DNA of 64,000 nucleotides from Tardiphaga robiniae (lineage in GTDB: Bacteria; Pseudomonadota; Alphaproteobacteria; Rhizobiales; Xanthobacteraceae). Both the position numbers and the translations under genes were made by a program. The notes beneath the pieces were generated by a model. It saw only the letters and a program-made list of their open reading frames with translations. It had not been told where the DNA came from and did not search any database. Shown here in pieces: positions 18,491-26,697 of this stretch. Each line of letters starts with the position of its first letter. The stretch's first letter is position 1. Location: positions 124,001 to 188,000 of the forward strand of contig NZ_JABMCJ010000082.1 in assembly GCF_013359755.1 (NCBI RefSeq), written 5' to 3'.

Positions 18491-18772
18491 ATGATCCAGG
18501 AATCCCTTTACGAGTCCCTTCGCCGCCCGCGTGATGATTCGCCGGCTGAAATGGACATGTTTGCGCCCTCGTCAGATCCCAGCGAGGTCGTGACGATGCT
18601 GATCGGCGCGACAGTTCATGAGGTGGAACGCGAGCTGATGCTGCAGACGCTGGCGCGCTGCGACGGCAATCGCACCCATGCCGCCCGCGTGCTTGGCGTC
18701 TCCGTCCGGACCATGCGCAACAAGATCAGGCAGTATTCGGCCGATGGCGCGGACGTGCCGGCACACGGATAG
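18491..18772 (+). CDS. small Fis-type (HTH_8) DNA-binding protein
   Basis: This is a 93-residue protein. Residues about 44-84 form a Fis/NtrC-type helix-turn-helix (VERELMLQTLARCDGNRTHA, ARVLGVSVRTMRNKIRQY), the same fold as the C-terminus of FlbD and NtrC, but without a receiver or AAA+ domain. The N-terminal 40 residues are acidic and conserved in Bradyrhizobium relatives. It starts behind GGGAGATACC. A CtrA-type box upstream suggests cell-cycle or motility-linked control, by analogy with FlbD in the CtrA regulon; that link is inference. Confidence 0.8.
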   Translation: MIQESLYESLRRPRDDSPAEMDMFAPSSDPSEVVTMLIGATVHEVERELMLQTLARCDGNRTHAARVLGVSVRTMRNKIRQYSADGADVPAHG

Positions 18773-18781
18773 CTGATGGCG

Positions 18782-19132
18782 CTATTGCAGGAGCGTGCTG
18801 GCATCCAGCACCCATGTGGAGCCCTGCAACCGGCCTTCGGTCTGCATCTCGACATCAACCAGATGCGCCTTCGGCTCAAAGCCGCGAATTCTGACAGTGA
18901 GCGGCCTGGTGAATTGCCATGCCTCGCGCGCCTGCAGCAGGCCCTCCTGATACGACGCCAGAGCTTTTGAATCGCCGGCTTTCTTCAGTGCCTGCCATCG
19001 CGCCAGATTCGCGCGATCCTCGAACCAGATCGAATCCGGTTTCACCTGCATGGACGCCCCTAGGTGTATCTCGCCGGCATGCGTTGCGCTCGTGAGAGCC
19101 AACAAGGTCAGCAGCGCCGGATATGATTTCAT
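18782..19132 (-). CDS. small exported protein of unknown function
   Basis: This 116-residue protein begins with a signal peptide (MKSYPALLTLLALTSATHAG). The mature part is about 95 residues with alternating charged helix (RANLARWQALKKAGDSKALA) and beta segments near the end (LVDVEMQTEGRLQGSTWVLD). No family recognised. The frame is open further upstream, but the signal peptide fixes the probable start at 19132. It is convergent with the Fis-type gene, with nine bases between. Confidence 0.55.
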   Translation of the reverse strand: MKSYPALLTLLALTSATHAGEIHLGASMQVKPDSIWFEDRANLARWQALKKAGDSKALASYQEGLLQAREAWQFTRPLTVRIRGFEPKAHLVDVEMQTEGRLQGSTWVLDASTLLQ

Positions 19133-19270
19133 ATGTCGTCGCCCGTTGCCCTGATGAGAGCGTAAGTCGCCGCGGATCCCGTTCCGGTTCGACAGGGCCC
19201 GGCAATTCGCGGGCGCCCCGTGTGCAGACCTGCTACGCTGGCCCGTCACACATGAGCGCGAGGCCTGATC

Positions 19271-19651
19271 ATGCCCATCCAGCACTTCCCGCCCCCTCCC
19301 GGAATCAAGGCGCCGCCGCTGTCTTATGCGGCGCGGGTCGGCGATCTCCTGTTCGTCTCCGGCATTCCCGGCTTTGACGCCAATGGCCAATTGCCGGAAC
19401 AATTCGAGGCGCAGTTCGGATTTGTGGTGCGCACGATCAAACGAGTGCTGAAGGATGCAGGCACCGACATCTCGCATCTCGTCAAGGTCAACGTGCTGCT
19501 GACGCGCGCGTCCGACGTGGCTCCCATGAATGCTCTGTATGCCGAAGCCTTCGGACCACCGCCCTATCCGGCGCGCACCACTTGCGTGGTCCAGGCGCTG
19601 CCCAATCCGGCGATGCTGATCGAGATCGAGTGTGTGGCTTCGCTACCGTAA
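19271..19651 (+). CDS. RidA/YjgF/YER057c family protein
   Basis: This 126-residue protein belongs to the family of enamine/imine deaminases that clear reactive intermediates of amino-acid metabolism. It has the family pattern PPLSYAARVGDLLFVSGIPG, IKRVLKDAGTDISHLVKVNV and the Arg of the active-site region in YPARTTCVV, followed by LIEIECVA. Length is typical. It has no operon partners: the next gene is on the other strand and ends seven bases after it. A second RidA-type gene lies at 59.8 kb. Confidence 0.88.
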   Translation: MPIQHFPPPPGIKAPPLSYAARVGDLLFVSGIPGFDANGQLPEQFEAQFGFVVRTIKRVLKDAGTDISHLVKVNVLLTRASDVAPMNALYAEAFGPPPYPARTTCVVQALPNPAMLIEIECVASLP

Positions 19652-19657
19652 CGACGC

Positions 19658-20161
19658 TCATCGGCCGGCCATCGCATCCTTCACCGTCTCGCTGACGAAA
19701 TCGGCGGCGCGGCGGAACGCTGTGTCGGTATCGCCTCGGAAGGTAACGGCGCGACGCATCACCAGCTGCTCGCGCTCGACATCGAACAACTGCACCTCGC
19801 CCCATTGCACCAGCGTACTCATCTTGCGGATGCCGCCATAGACCAGGTAACGCGCACCGTCGCGGCGCGCTGCGGCGACGAGATCGTCGGGCGCCATGCT
19901 GACGGCAGTGCAGGCAGGCTGCGGACAGGCCGGGCGCACCACGCGGTAGTCGCGCTGCGCCAGCCCGTCGCGCAGCAGTGCAGCGAAGATGGTCATGCGG
20001 TCGCGATGCTGCGCGGATTGGTCGGCCTCCTCGCCGGAGGTGTCGCTATAGTCGAAATCGGCCACCGCGACGGCGAGCTGTCCGGCAGCCGCGGCCGGCG
20101 CAGGTGCCCCCAGCAGCGCCACAGCGCCGCACAGCAACCACAGGACCTGCCCTCTCCGCAT
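19658..20161 (-). CDS. exported DUF2380-type protein
   Basis: This 167-residue protein has a signal peptide (residues 1-26). The mature part starts with LAVAVADFDYSDTSGE, continues with FAALLRDGLAQRDYRVV and two cysteines (PACPQPACTA), then GARYLVYGGIRKMSTLVQWGEVQLFDVE. This pattern matches DUF2380/DUF3280 proteins, which resemble the periplasmic CsgG/TolB-N-like fold that senses or assembles envelope components. Function unknown. It is convergent with the RidA gene, seven bases apart. Confidence 0.7.
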   Translation of the reverse strand: MRRGQVLWLLCGAVALLGAPAPAAAAGQLAVAVADFDYSDTSGEEADQSAQHRDRMTIFAALLRDGLAQRDYRVVRPACPQPACTAVSMAPDDLVAAARRDGARYLVYGGIRKMSTLVQWGEVQLFDVEREQLVMRRAVTFRGDTDTAFRRAADFVSETVKDAMAGR

Positions 20162-20360
20162 GATCTCCTCCCTGATCTTCTGTTCGCCGCCACGCCAAAC
20201 TGGCGCGGGTGCCGGCAGGTCAAGCGACAGCCGATGCTAGTCCGCATGTGGTGAAGCGCAACCGGCAATGTCTGTGGTGGCATGGCAGCAGCGGCGAATT
20301 GAAGCCGTCATCCATCCCCTGTTAAAAGCGGCCGGACAGAATCAATACGGAGTGTGAGGC

Positions 20361-20957
20361 GTGGCAAAAGAAACGATCAGCCAGACCGGATTACGCGGCC
20401 CCCGCGGCGAACCGGGGCTTCCCGGACCGCAGGGCCATCCCGGACGGCCGGGGCCGGATGGCGCGCAGGGCAAGCCGGGCGTGGCCGGCAAGGCCGGCGC
20501 CAATGGCAAGCCGGGGCCGCAGGGCAAGCGCGGCGAAGCAGGCCCTCAGGGTAAGGCTGGCCTCAATGGTAAGGCTGGCGCCGACGGCAAGCCTGGTCCG
20601 ATCGGACCGCAGGGCAAGGCCGGGCCGCAGGGACCACGGGGTGAACAGGGCCTTCAGGGCAAGCCGGGCGTGCAGGGTGAAGCCGGGCCGCGCGGCGAGC
20701 AGGGTCCTCCCGGCACGCTGCCGAGCCTCGAGCAGATCGTGCCGTGGCTGCACATGGTGTTCGACGCCTGGGAAGATCACCGCCAGATGCGCCTGCGCGA
20801 AGCCCAGGAGCGCGAAGAGGCCCTGCTGCGCGAGCAGCAGGAAGCCGTTGAACGTGTCGCCGCGATGATCGAGGCCGAAGCCGCCATCGCGGACGAGTCC
20901 GATGAAACCGACCACGGCAAGAAAAAGAAGAAGCGCAAGAAGAACAAGGACGACTAG
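20361..20957 (+). CDS. collagen-like protein with coiled-coil C-terminus
   Basis: This is a 198-residue protein. Residues 10 to about 120 are some 37 uninterrupted Gly-X-Y triplets rich in GKP, GPQ, GEP and GKA, so the chain should fold as a collagen triple helix. Residues 121-175 ([19 protein letters not shown] and a Glu/Arg-rich helix) look like a coiled coil able to trimerise it. The tail is Lys-rich ([10 protein letters not shown]). There is no signal peptide or sorting motif, so a cytoplasmic or unconventionally exported protein is implied. The start is GTG with GGAG eight bases before. Confidence 0.85.
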   Translation: MAKETISQTGLRGPRGEPGLPGPQGHPGRPGPDGAQGKPGVAGKAGANGKPGPQGKRGEAGPQGKAGLNGKAGADGKPGPIGPQGKAGPQGPRGEQGLQGKPGVQGEAGPRGEQGPPGTLPSLEQIVPWLHMVFDAWEDHRQMRLREAQEREEALLREQQEAVERVAAMIEAEAAIADESDETDHGKKKKKRKKNKDD

Positions 20958-20997
20958 CACCGCTGCGTCGTTCGATACGGACGCGCGACAACAGATC

Positions 20998-21038
20998 AGG
21001 CGACGCGCCGCAATGCCGGCCCGTCGCCTTTACTTTTT
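20998..21038 (+). terminator. terminator-like hairpin after the collagen-like gene
   Basis: AGGCGAC and GTCGCCT can pair around an 18-base G/C-rich loop, followed by TTACTTTTT. It lies between two convergent genes. Confidence 0.5.
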
Positions 21039-22116
21039 ACATGGTCCGCTGCGGCGCGGTCTGCAGCAGCTCCTGAAGCTGTTGCTTATAGAATTTCGCA
21101 CCGCCCGTCGTGAGATGACCGCGGGTCTCGGTGCTTGCCGGGATCAGCAGCATCTTCGCGTTTTTGATCCGCTTCAGCGCGGCGTCCATCAGCCCGGTCT
21201 CCGGCGGATTGCGCTCATCGTCGGCTGCATTGATCGCGAGCACGACGGATGTGATCTTGTCCAGGCCGGCTGATGGATTGTAGTCGCGCGACGATTCCCA
21301 CTGATAGATGAAATCATTTGCATCGGCGACAAATGGCGCCTTGAGCCGGTCATCGACATTCTTGTCGGCGGCCTCGCCGGTCGGCGCCAGCATCTGATAG
21401 GCCAGCGTGCCGCCGGCTGTCGCGACGCCATACATCACGCTGGCAAATTTGATCATGCCAGGCTGCGATGTGTAGTTGCCGGCCCTGTAGTCGGGATCGG
21501 CGCGCACGGTCTCGATCATCATGCGCCGCATCATCCAGTTTCGTGCGCTCATTTCCGTAGGCTGAGACGCCATCGGCACCAAGGTATCCATCATATCAGG
21601 ATATTTCGTGCCCCAGATCCACGCATGCATACCGCCCATGGAATTGCCGATCACCATCCGCAGATGCTTGATACCGAGCCCTTCGATCAGCAGCCGGTGC
21701 TGGGCATCGACCATGTCGTCGTAATTGTACTTCGGAAATGCGGTCTTCATCCCGTCAGAAGGTTTCGACGATTTGCCGTGGCCGAGCGCATCGGGAATGA
21801 TGATGTAGTATTTTGCGGCATCGAGCGGCTGGCCCGCTCCGAATAACTCGCCCGCAAAAGCGGGCGTCAACATGCTCTGCGCCGAACCGCCTGTGCCATG
21901 CAGCACCAGCATCGGCTGGCCGCTCGGCTCACCCAGCGTCGTGTAATGCAACTTCAACTCCGGCATCACATGGCCGGTATGAAACTTGAAATCCTTCGCG
22001 ATCCAGTCGCCCTGTTTCGGCGCCGGATAATCGGCGGCGAACGCGGTCATGGCAGTAAGCGAAGCACATGTCGCAACGGCAGCAGCGCACAACGCGCGCA
22101 TAGAACGGCTGGGCAT
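21037..22116 (-). CDS. exported alpha/beta hydrolase, homoserine-acetyltransferase-like
   Basis: This 359-residue protein has a signal peptide (residues 1-28, ending TAFAA). It then shows the alpha/beta-hydrolase fold of the MetX-like group: LKLHYTTLGEP, VLHGTGGSAQS (oxyanion loop), nucleophile S159 in VIGNSMGGMHAW, an acidic residue in NAADDERNP and the catalytic His in ETRGHLT. MetX itself is cytoplasmic and has no signal peptide, so this is a periplasmic hydrolase or transferase of unknown substrate. I chose the ATG preceded by GGGGAGG; an earlier ATG two codons upstream is also possible. Confidence 0.75.
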   Translation of the reverse strand: MPSRSMRALCAAAVATCASLTAMTAFAADYPAPKQGDWIAKDFKFHTGHVMPELKLHYTTLGEPSGQPMLVLHGTGGSAQSMLTPAFAGELFGAGQPLDAAKYYIIIPDALGHGKSSKPSDGMKTAFPKYNYDDMVDAQHRLLIEGLGIKHLRMVIGNSMGGMHAWIWGTKYPDMMDTLVPMASQPTEMSARNWMMRRMMIETVRADPDYRAGNYTSQPGMIKFASVMYGVATAGGTLAYQMLAPTGEAADKNVDDRLKAPFVADANDFIYQWESSRDYNPSAGLDKITSVVLAINAADDERNPPETGLMDAALKRIKNAKMLLIPASTETRGHLTTGGAKFYKQQLQELLQTAPQRTM

Positions 22117-22353
22117 CGTCATCCTCCCCGGTGCAGCCATTTGATCGGGCCGCTTGACACAGATGCTAGCATGGCGACCCAGGCTAGGAGACCAACAGAT
22201 CGATACTGCAGCGCAGCGATCCCCAGATCGTCGCTCCGGGTATAATCTTTGGGCAGGCGTCGCCGCCATAGCTCGGGCTTAATCATCGCAAGAATCCGAG
22301 TCGTCCCGTGCGGCACCCGGCGTCCGCGCGTGATGCAACACCGTGAGGTTCGC

Positions 22354-22707
22354 ATGCGGGGATTGATTCAAGTGGTGCTGCTGGCAGCGCTTACCGTGAT
22401 GGCGACGACCGCTCACGCCATCGATCGCGGCCAGTTCAGCGATGTGCCCGACGATATCCGGAACTGGTTCAAAAGCGTCATCAGCCCTAATGGCGTGCCG
22501 TGTTGCGATATCTCCGACGGCCATCGCACCGAATATGACGTCCGCAACGGCGCCTATTGGGTGCCGATCGAAGGCATATGGACGGAGGTGCCGAGGCGCG
22601 CCGTGATCCGCGATCGCGGCAACCCAGTTGGCGAAGCTGTCGTCTGGTATGTGCGCCATCGCGGCGAGATCATCATCAGCTGTTTCGTTCCGGCTGACGC
22701 CGCATGA
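22354..22707 (+). CDS. small exported protein with a Cys-Cys motif
   Basis: This is a 117-residue protein with a signal peptide (residues 1-22, ending THA-ID). The mature part is about 95 residues: FSDVPDDIRNWFKSVISPNG, then PCCDISDGHRTEYDV, a Trp-rich beta region and ISCFVPADAA at the end. Three cysteines could form a disulfide or bind metal. Members of this family are common small hypotheticals in Bradyrhizobium relatives. The start is supported by GTGAGGTT. Transcription diverges from the exported hydrolase gene. Confidence 0.65.
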   Translation: MRGLIQVVLLAALTVMATTAHAIDRGQFSDVPDDIRNWFKSVISPNGVPCCDISDGHRTEYDVRNGAYWVPIEGIWTEVPRRAVIRDRGNPVGEAVVWYVRHRGEIIISCFVPADAA

Positions 22708-22855
22708 TGACGATCACGAAACGGTGCCAGGGTGCGGCCTTGCAATCCACAGGCAATCGGGCCCAATTTGAGGCTAATTCTGCGCGCGGCGCGTTAGGTC
22801 ACTCTGGCCCCGCCGTCACCTCGCCGCGGGCACTACAGGATAAAGAGAGACTGAT

Positions 22856-23101
22856 ATGACGGAAGTGACCTATGTGATCGTCGAGCATGATGGCGGTTGG
22901 GCCTATAAGGTTGGCGCCGTCTTCTCCGAGCCGTATGCGACGCACGCACTCGCCACCGCAGCCGCCAAGCGCGCCGCGGCCGAGCAGAGGGTGCCGGGAC
23001 GCACCGAGGTGATTGCCTATGAGGACGAAAAAGGGCAGTGGCACGAGGAAACTGCCTCGGGCAGTGATCGTCCCAACACCCACATCATCGACAAGGCCTG
23101 A
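22856..23101 (+). CDS. DUF2188-type small protein
   Basis: This 81-residue soluble protein shows the DUF2188 pattern: YVIVEHDGGWAYKVGAVFSEPYATHALATAAAKRAAAEQ, which places an aromatic Gly-Gly-Trp turn before an alanine-rich helix, followed by TEVIAYEDEKGQWHEE. The ribosome site AAAGAGAGA fits the start. Function unknown. It is monocistronic as far as visible. Confidence 0.7.
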   Translation: MTEVTYVIVEHDGGWAYKVGAVFSEPYATHALATAAAKRAAAEQRVPGRTEVIAYEDEKGQWHEETASGSDRPNTHIIDKA

Positions 23102-23491
23102 TCGCGAAGACAGGTGAATGATCCAACTGACGTCAACGCGTCCAATGGCGCCGGCATTGCCGTATCTCGCCATGCCGGAGAAGTTGTTGCTCGTCACGCC
23201 CGCCTGGGTGCCCTTCGCGCGCGAACTCATCATCGCCGCGGCGTCATTGAAATCGCCGCATCGCTTGCACTTGTGACACGCACACGGTTGCGTTGGTGGG
23301 CCGGCGTCATCAATTGGCCCGGGCCACACAACGGCGCCACAGGCTCATAGCGAACGGCCAAATCGGCAAACAACATTCGTTGGGGAGTCACGTGGTGACT
23401 CCGGCGTCGGTTGCGGTGCTGTCTGCGCGACTTTTCCGCAAGGCGCCACCATGCTAGTTTTGCGTTATCAAATCATATCGGGAGAACAGAC
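23102..23491. other. gene-poor intergenic stretch
   Basis: About 390 bases without a gene I can support. Two overlapping open frames on opposite strands exist, but neither has a signal, domain or convincing ribosome site. The last 30 bases contain the leader and GGGAG ribosome site of the flavin-binding protein gene that follows. Confidence 0.5.
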
Positions 23492-24097
23492 GTGACCGAC
23501 GTCGCAGCAGACGAACTCCGCACCATTTATCCAACGCCGCATCCGCGCGTGATCGCCAAGGCGCGACCGACGCTCGATATGCACTCCAGCAAGTTCATCT
23601 CGCTGTCGCCGTTCTGCGTGCTTGCTTCGTCGGGTCCCGACGGCACCGTCGATGCATCGCCGCGCGGTGGCGGCGTCGGCTTCGTGCGGATCGCCTCGCC
23701 GACCGAGTTGCAGATGCCGGACCGTCCCGGCAACAACCGCATCGATACGTTCCAGAATCTGATGGCGGGCAGCGGCCATGTGCAGCTGATCTTCTTCGTT
23801 CCGGGCATCGACGACACCTTGCGTGTCAGTGGCGTCGCCAGGCTGATTAAAGACCCGGAACTGATGGCGTCGATGGAAGAGTTCGGCAAGCTCCCGCGCG
23901 CAGTGTTGAGCATCGCCGTGACCGAAGCCTATTTCCATTGCGGCAAGGCGCTGATGCGCTCGAAGCTGTGGTCGCCGGAGGTGCAGGTAAAGCGCTCGGT
24001 GATGCCGAGCATCTCCGAAATGGTTCACGACCAGACGAAACTCGGTGAACCGATGACTCAGGAACAGATCGACATCGCCTATCGCCAGCAGTTGTAG
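23492..24097 (+). CDS. pyridoxamine 5'-phosphate oxidase-related FMN-binding protein
   Basis: This 201-residue protein is of the split-beta-barrel flavin-binding type (MSMEG_1061-like branch). Supporting segments are FISLSPFCVLASSGPDGTVDAS, PRGGGVGFVRI (phosphate-binding turn), PDRPGNNRIDTFQNL and VQLIFFVPGIDDTLRVSG. The C-terminal AYFHCGKALMRSKLW is conserved in that branch. It probably reduces or oxidises a small substrate or binds F420/FMN; the substrate is unknown. It starts with GTG at 23492 behind GGGAGAAC. Confidence 0.82.
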   Translation: MTDVAADELRTIYPTPHPRVIAKARPTLDMHSSKFISLSPFCVLASSGPDGTVDASPRGGGVGFVRIASPTELQMPDRPGNNRIDTFQNLMAGSGHVQLIFFVPGIDDTLRVSGVARLIKDPELMASMEEFGKLPRAVLSIAVTEAYFHCGKALMRSKLWSPEVQVKRSVMPSISEMVHDQTKLGEPMTQEQIDIAYRQQL

Positions 24098-24162
24098 CTC
24101 GTCGGCCTCGCCCGGATCCAAAAGGAGCTCCGGCAGCCGCGGTCATCCACGCACAACCTCTA

Positions 24163-24191
24163 TTTGAAATTATCACTTAAGGTTGTATAAT
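24163..24191 (+). promoter_or_regulatory. near-consensus sigma-70 promoter of the lipoprotein gene
   Basis: TTGAAA (24163-24168) and a perfect TATAAT (24186-24191) are separated by 17 bases, 22 bases before the GTG start of the lipoprotein gene. It is unusually A/T-rich and close to consensus for this genome. Confidence 0.6.
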
Positions 24192-24213
24192 CACGACGCT
24201 TGGGGAGAGCGTT

Positions 24214-24804
24214 GTGCATGGCGTTGCGTTGATCCAGCTGATGACAGTCGCGGGCCTCATGCTTGGCGGCTGCGTGCGTGATCCGTTCGTAACGGAGCGG
24301 GACGAAACCTATGCGGGCGAATGGCTGATCCCGCACCAAATCGACCGCATTACCGGGGCCGAATTGCCCAGCGCCTATGTCTTTGCCGAAGCGTCAAACA
24401 GCAATGTGGATTTTCCACGCGTCTCGTCATTGCTGCTGACATGCATCGATGGCGCGCCGTTGATCCGCTTCGCCTTTGATTTCAAGATCGGCAGCAACCG
24501 CAACACGGTGCTCGGCTATCGCTTCGATGGAAAACCTGGTCACGACGACGTCGGCTCACGGGTGGTGCGGGGAAACCAGATCATCGTCATCGAAGACAGG
24601 GCAGAGATCGCGACCTTCGTCAGCGAGCTTGCCGGTGCGAAGACGTTGTACGTCCGGATCAGGTCGATCAACGGGGGCCGAACGGCCGTCGAATATCCGC
24701 TGGAGGGATCGACTGCGGCGATCCGCGCGGCATTCGCGAAATGCGATATGCCGAAACCGCCCCTGCCAGAACAGGGGCGGACGACATTGTCCGGCGTCTA
24801 TTGA
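24214..24804 (+). CDS. putative lipoprotein of unknown function
   Basis: This is a 196-residue protein with a lipobox: hydrophobic residues 4-18 followed by LGGC, so C20 should be lipidated. The rest contains TYAGEWLIPHQIDRITGA, then beta-strand-rich sequence (LLLTCIDGAPLIRFAFDFKIGS) reminiscent of small type VI/type IV-like accessory or phage-associated hypotheticals, and a Pro-rich end. No domain is assigned. It starts with GTG behind GGGGAGAG, 22 bases after a near-consensus promoter. It is convergent with bfr. Confidence 0.65.
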   Translation: MHGVALIQLMTVAGLMLGGCVRDPFVTERDETYAGEWLIPHQIDRITGAELPSAYVFAEASNSNVDFPRVSSLLLTCIDGAPLIRFAFDFKIGSNRNTVLGYRFDGKPGHDDVGSRVVRGNQIIVIEDRAEIATFVSELAGAKTLYVRIRSINGGRTAVEYPLEGSTAAIRAAFAKCDMPKPPLPEQGRTTLSGVY

Positions 24805-24824
24805 GACACCGCAAAGATCCAGGC

Positions 24825-25310
24825 TTAGAACTCGCTCTCAAGGCCACCCATGTGCTTCTGGGTGTAGAGATCGATGCCGATCCGCTCGATCAGGTCGAGC
24901 TGGGTTTCGAGGAAGTCGATGTGGCCTTCCTCATCCTTCATCAGCTTTTCGAACAGATCGCGCGAGACGTAATCCTTGACGCCGTGGCAATAGGTGGCGG
25001 CTTCTTCATACAGCGTGCGGGCACCGATTTCGGCGGCCAGATCGCATTCGATGATTTCCTTGACCGTCTGGCCGATGCGCAACGGATCGAGAACCTGCAT
25101 GTTCGGGAAGCCGTCCAGGAAGAGAATGCGATCGGTAAAACGATCCGCGTGATTCATCTCTTCGATGGATTCCTTGCGCCACATCTTGGCCATGTCGACC
25201 AAGCCCCAGTGATTCAGGAGCCGGAAGTGCAGCCAATACTGGCTGATCGCGGTGAGCTCGCTGCGCAGGCCCTTGTTGAGGAATTCGATGACCTTCGGGT
25301 CGCCCTTCAT
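24825..25310 (-). CDS. bfr: bacterioferritin
   Basis: This 161-residue haem-containing ferritin stores iron as a 24-mer shell. All ferroxidase ligands are in place: E18, E51, H54, E94 and the ExxH pair near residues 127-130 (DEEGHIDF). M52, the axial haem ligand between subunits, is present in EEMNHADR. Length is exactly typical. A perfect Irr-type palindrome lies 47 bases upstream of the start, and bfd, the reductase partner for iron release, is the next gene upstream on the same strand. Confidence 0.97.
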   Translation of the reverse strand: MKGDPKVIEFLNKGLRSELTAISQYWLHFRLLNHWGLVDMAKMWRKESIEEMNHADRFTDRILFLDGFPNMQVLDPLRIGQTVKEIIECDLAAEIGARTLYEEAATYCHGVKDYVSRDLFEKLMKDEEGHIDFLETQLDLIERIGIDLYTQKHMGGLESEF

Positions 25311-25357
25311 GATGTTCTCCTGTCTGCTGAACCCGTCTGAACAGGCCCTCGTCTGAA

Positions 25358-25374
25358 TTTAGAATGCTTCTAAA
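25358..25374 (-). promoter_or_regulatory. Irr box (iron control element) of bfr
   Basis: TTTAGAA-TGC-TTCTAAA is a perfect 7-3-7 inverted repeat and matches the iron control element bound by the Fur-family regulator Irr in Rhizobiales. It sits between bfd and bfr, just upstream of bfr. In Bradyrhizobium, Irr represses bacterioferritin when iron or haem is scarce, so the same control is expected here. Confidence 0.85.
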
Positions 25375-25459
25375 TCAGATTCACTGACAGGACAACCCTT
25401 CTTTGCTCAATTCGGCAAGGAGCGTGGAAAAGCTGGAAAGCTGTTGAATTTATAAGTGC

Positions 25460-25747
25460 TTAGGCTGCCGCTTCGATCGAGGCAATATCTGCCAGTTCGA
25501 TATGCGCATGAGTCTCGGTGTGAGACTGCCCATGGGCCGCCGTATGCGGGCAGCCGGCACAGCAGGACTTGGCACAGGCGCCCAGCGCTTCGTCCATGAT
25601 CTTCTTGATCGTCCGTACGCACCGTCCGCACTGGGCGCTGCAACCGAGGCATCCATAGACCTGCCCCGGCGTACGCGGCGGACGCGCTCCGGCAACGGCA
25701 CTACGGACATCATGGTCGGAAAAGACGTTGCAGGAACAAACGATCAT
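25460..25747 (-). CDS. bfd: bacterioferritin-associated ferredoxin
   Basis: This 95-residue [2Fe-2S] protein is expected to donate electrons to bacterioferritin to mobilise iron. The four cluster ligands are C4, C6, C40 and C43 (MIVCSCNVF and AQCGRCVRTI). It is longer than the 64-residue enterobacterial protein: the C-terminal 40 residues add a Cys-rich group (ACAKSCCAGCPH) and several histidines, which could bind extra metal. Extra cysteines C33 and C36 also occur. bfr follows 149 bases downstream. Confidence 0.92.
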   Translation of the reverse strand: MIVCSCNVFSDHDVRSAVAGARPPRTPGQVYGCLGCSAQCGRCVRTIKKIMDEALGACAKSCCAGCPHTAAHGQSHTETHAHIELADIASIEAAA

Positions 25748-26125
25748 GAGATGAAGGCGAACTCGCAGGTCAGGACCCCTCTTGGATATGTAAGAGGCCG
25801 CCCCGATGCAAAAGGAAAACGCCGACTTTGAAGCTATTCCAAACTACTGATCGCATGGAAGAAATTGGAACGAATCTAAAATTCGTCTGAGCGCTCGCAA
25901 GCGCCATGATCGGAAGACGGCTAGCCGACAGATGCCCCTATCCAGTAACCGCCTGCAGCGCGGCATGCCCTTGGGGGGTCGCGGACCTCCGTCCGGAATG
26001 GCTTTAATATCAAGATGTAACCTGGATCGCGCGGTCCCGTTCATTGATCATTCAAGTGAAGTATGAAACTTTTCGCGTCAGGCAGCGCTATGTGTGAGCG
26101 AAGCCCGATTGAGAAAGGGAATGCC
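25748..26125. other. intergenic stretch with a degenerate Irr-like box (25864-25880)
   Basis: About 378 bases without a gene. Read on the minus strand, TTTAGATTCGTTCCAAT at 25864-25880 agrees with the Irr box at 11 of 14 specified positions, about 117 bases before bfd. A separate inverted repeat, ACGAAT/ATTCGT, overlaps it (25870-25886). The right end carries the leader of the glycine-rich exported protein gene. Irr control of bfd would make biological sense, but this site is imperfect. Confidence 0.35.
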
Positions 26126-26452
26126 ATGAAGAAAACTCTGATGGCCATTGCCGCCGTTGCCACCCTGGCCGTTTCCGCCATGGCTCCTACATCGGCAAGC
26201 GCGCAGCACTGGCGTGGACATGGCGGCGGTGGCGCGGTGGCTGCAGGTCTGATTGGCGGCGCCCTGCTTGGCGGCGCGATCGCTGCCGGTTCGGGATACT
26301 ATGGTCCCGGCTATTACGGTCCCGGCTACGGCTATTACGGCCGTCCTGCCTATGTGGCCGGCCCGGGCTATTACGGCGATTGTTTCTGGCAACGTCAGCG
26401 TTTCTGGGACGGCTATGGCTGGCGCATTCGCCGCGTCCGCGTGTGCGGCTGA
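26126..26452 (+). CDS. small exported glycine-zipper protein
   Basis: This is a 108-residue protein with a signal peptide (residues 1-27, ending ASAQ). The mature part has a Gly zipper (AAGLIGGALLGGAIAAGSG), repeated YYGPGYYGPGYGYYG segments and a conserved end (DCFWQRQRFWDGYGWRIRR with a final Cys). It belongs to a family of short envelope proteins very common in Rhizobiales; function unknown. The start has GAAAGGGA. A shorter paralogue follows about 250 bases downstream. Confidence 0.8.
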   Translation: MKKTLMAIAAVATLAVSAMAPTSASAQHWRGHGGGGAVAAGLIGGALLGGAIAAGSGYYGPGYYGPGYGYYGRPAYVAGPGYYGDCFWQRQRFWDGYGWRIRRVRVCG

Positions 26453-26466
26453 GATCGCAGGATCAT

Positions 26467-26483
26467 GTGATCTCTGAGATCAC
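26467..26483. repeat. GTGATCTC palindrome between glycine-zipper genes
   Basis: GTGATCTC-T-GAGATCAC is a perfect 8-1-8 palindrome directly after the stop of the first glycine-zipper gene, followed at 26485 by a third copy of GTGATCTC. It could be an operator for the second gene or a hairpin ending the first. No T run follows. Confidence 0.45.
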
Positions 26484-26697
26484 TGTGATCTCCTGTTACG
26501 CATCGGAAACCTACGACATTTCCAGTGCGTGATGCTTGCAATGGCCCGAAAAAACCGCTTTTTCGGATCATTGACTGGCTAACGTTTACATCGAATTGAC
26601 GGTTGGGCGCTTCTAAGTGAGACCGTCAGTTCGAATCGCAGCGTGAGTAGACCTTTAACCGTGCGTCGCTTGCGGCGCCCTTCTGGAGAGACTTGAG

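Noticed and set aside
23114-23350. 78-codon frame starting with GTG
   Set aside because: It overlaps another frame on the opposite strand, and neither has a signal, domain or good ribosome site.
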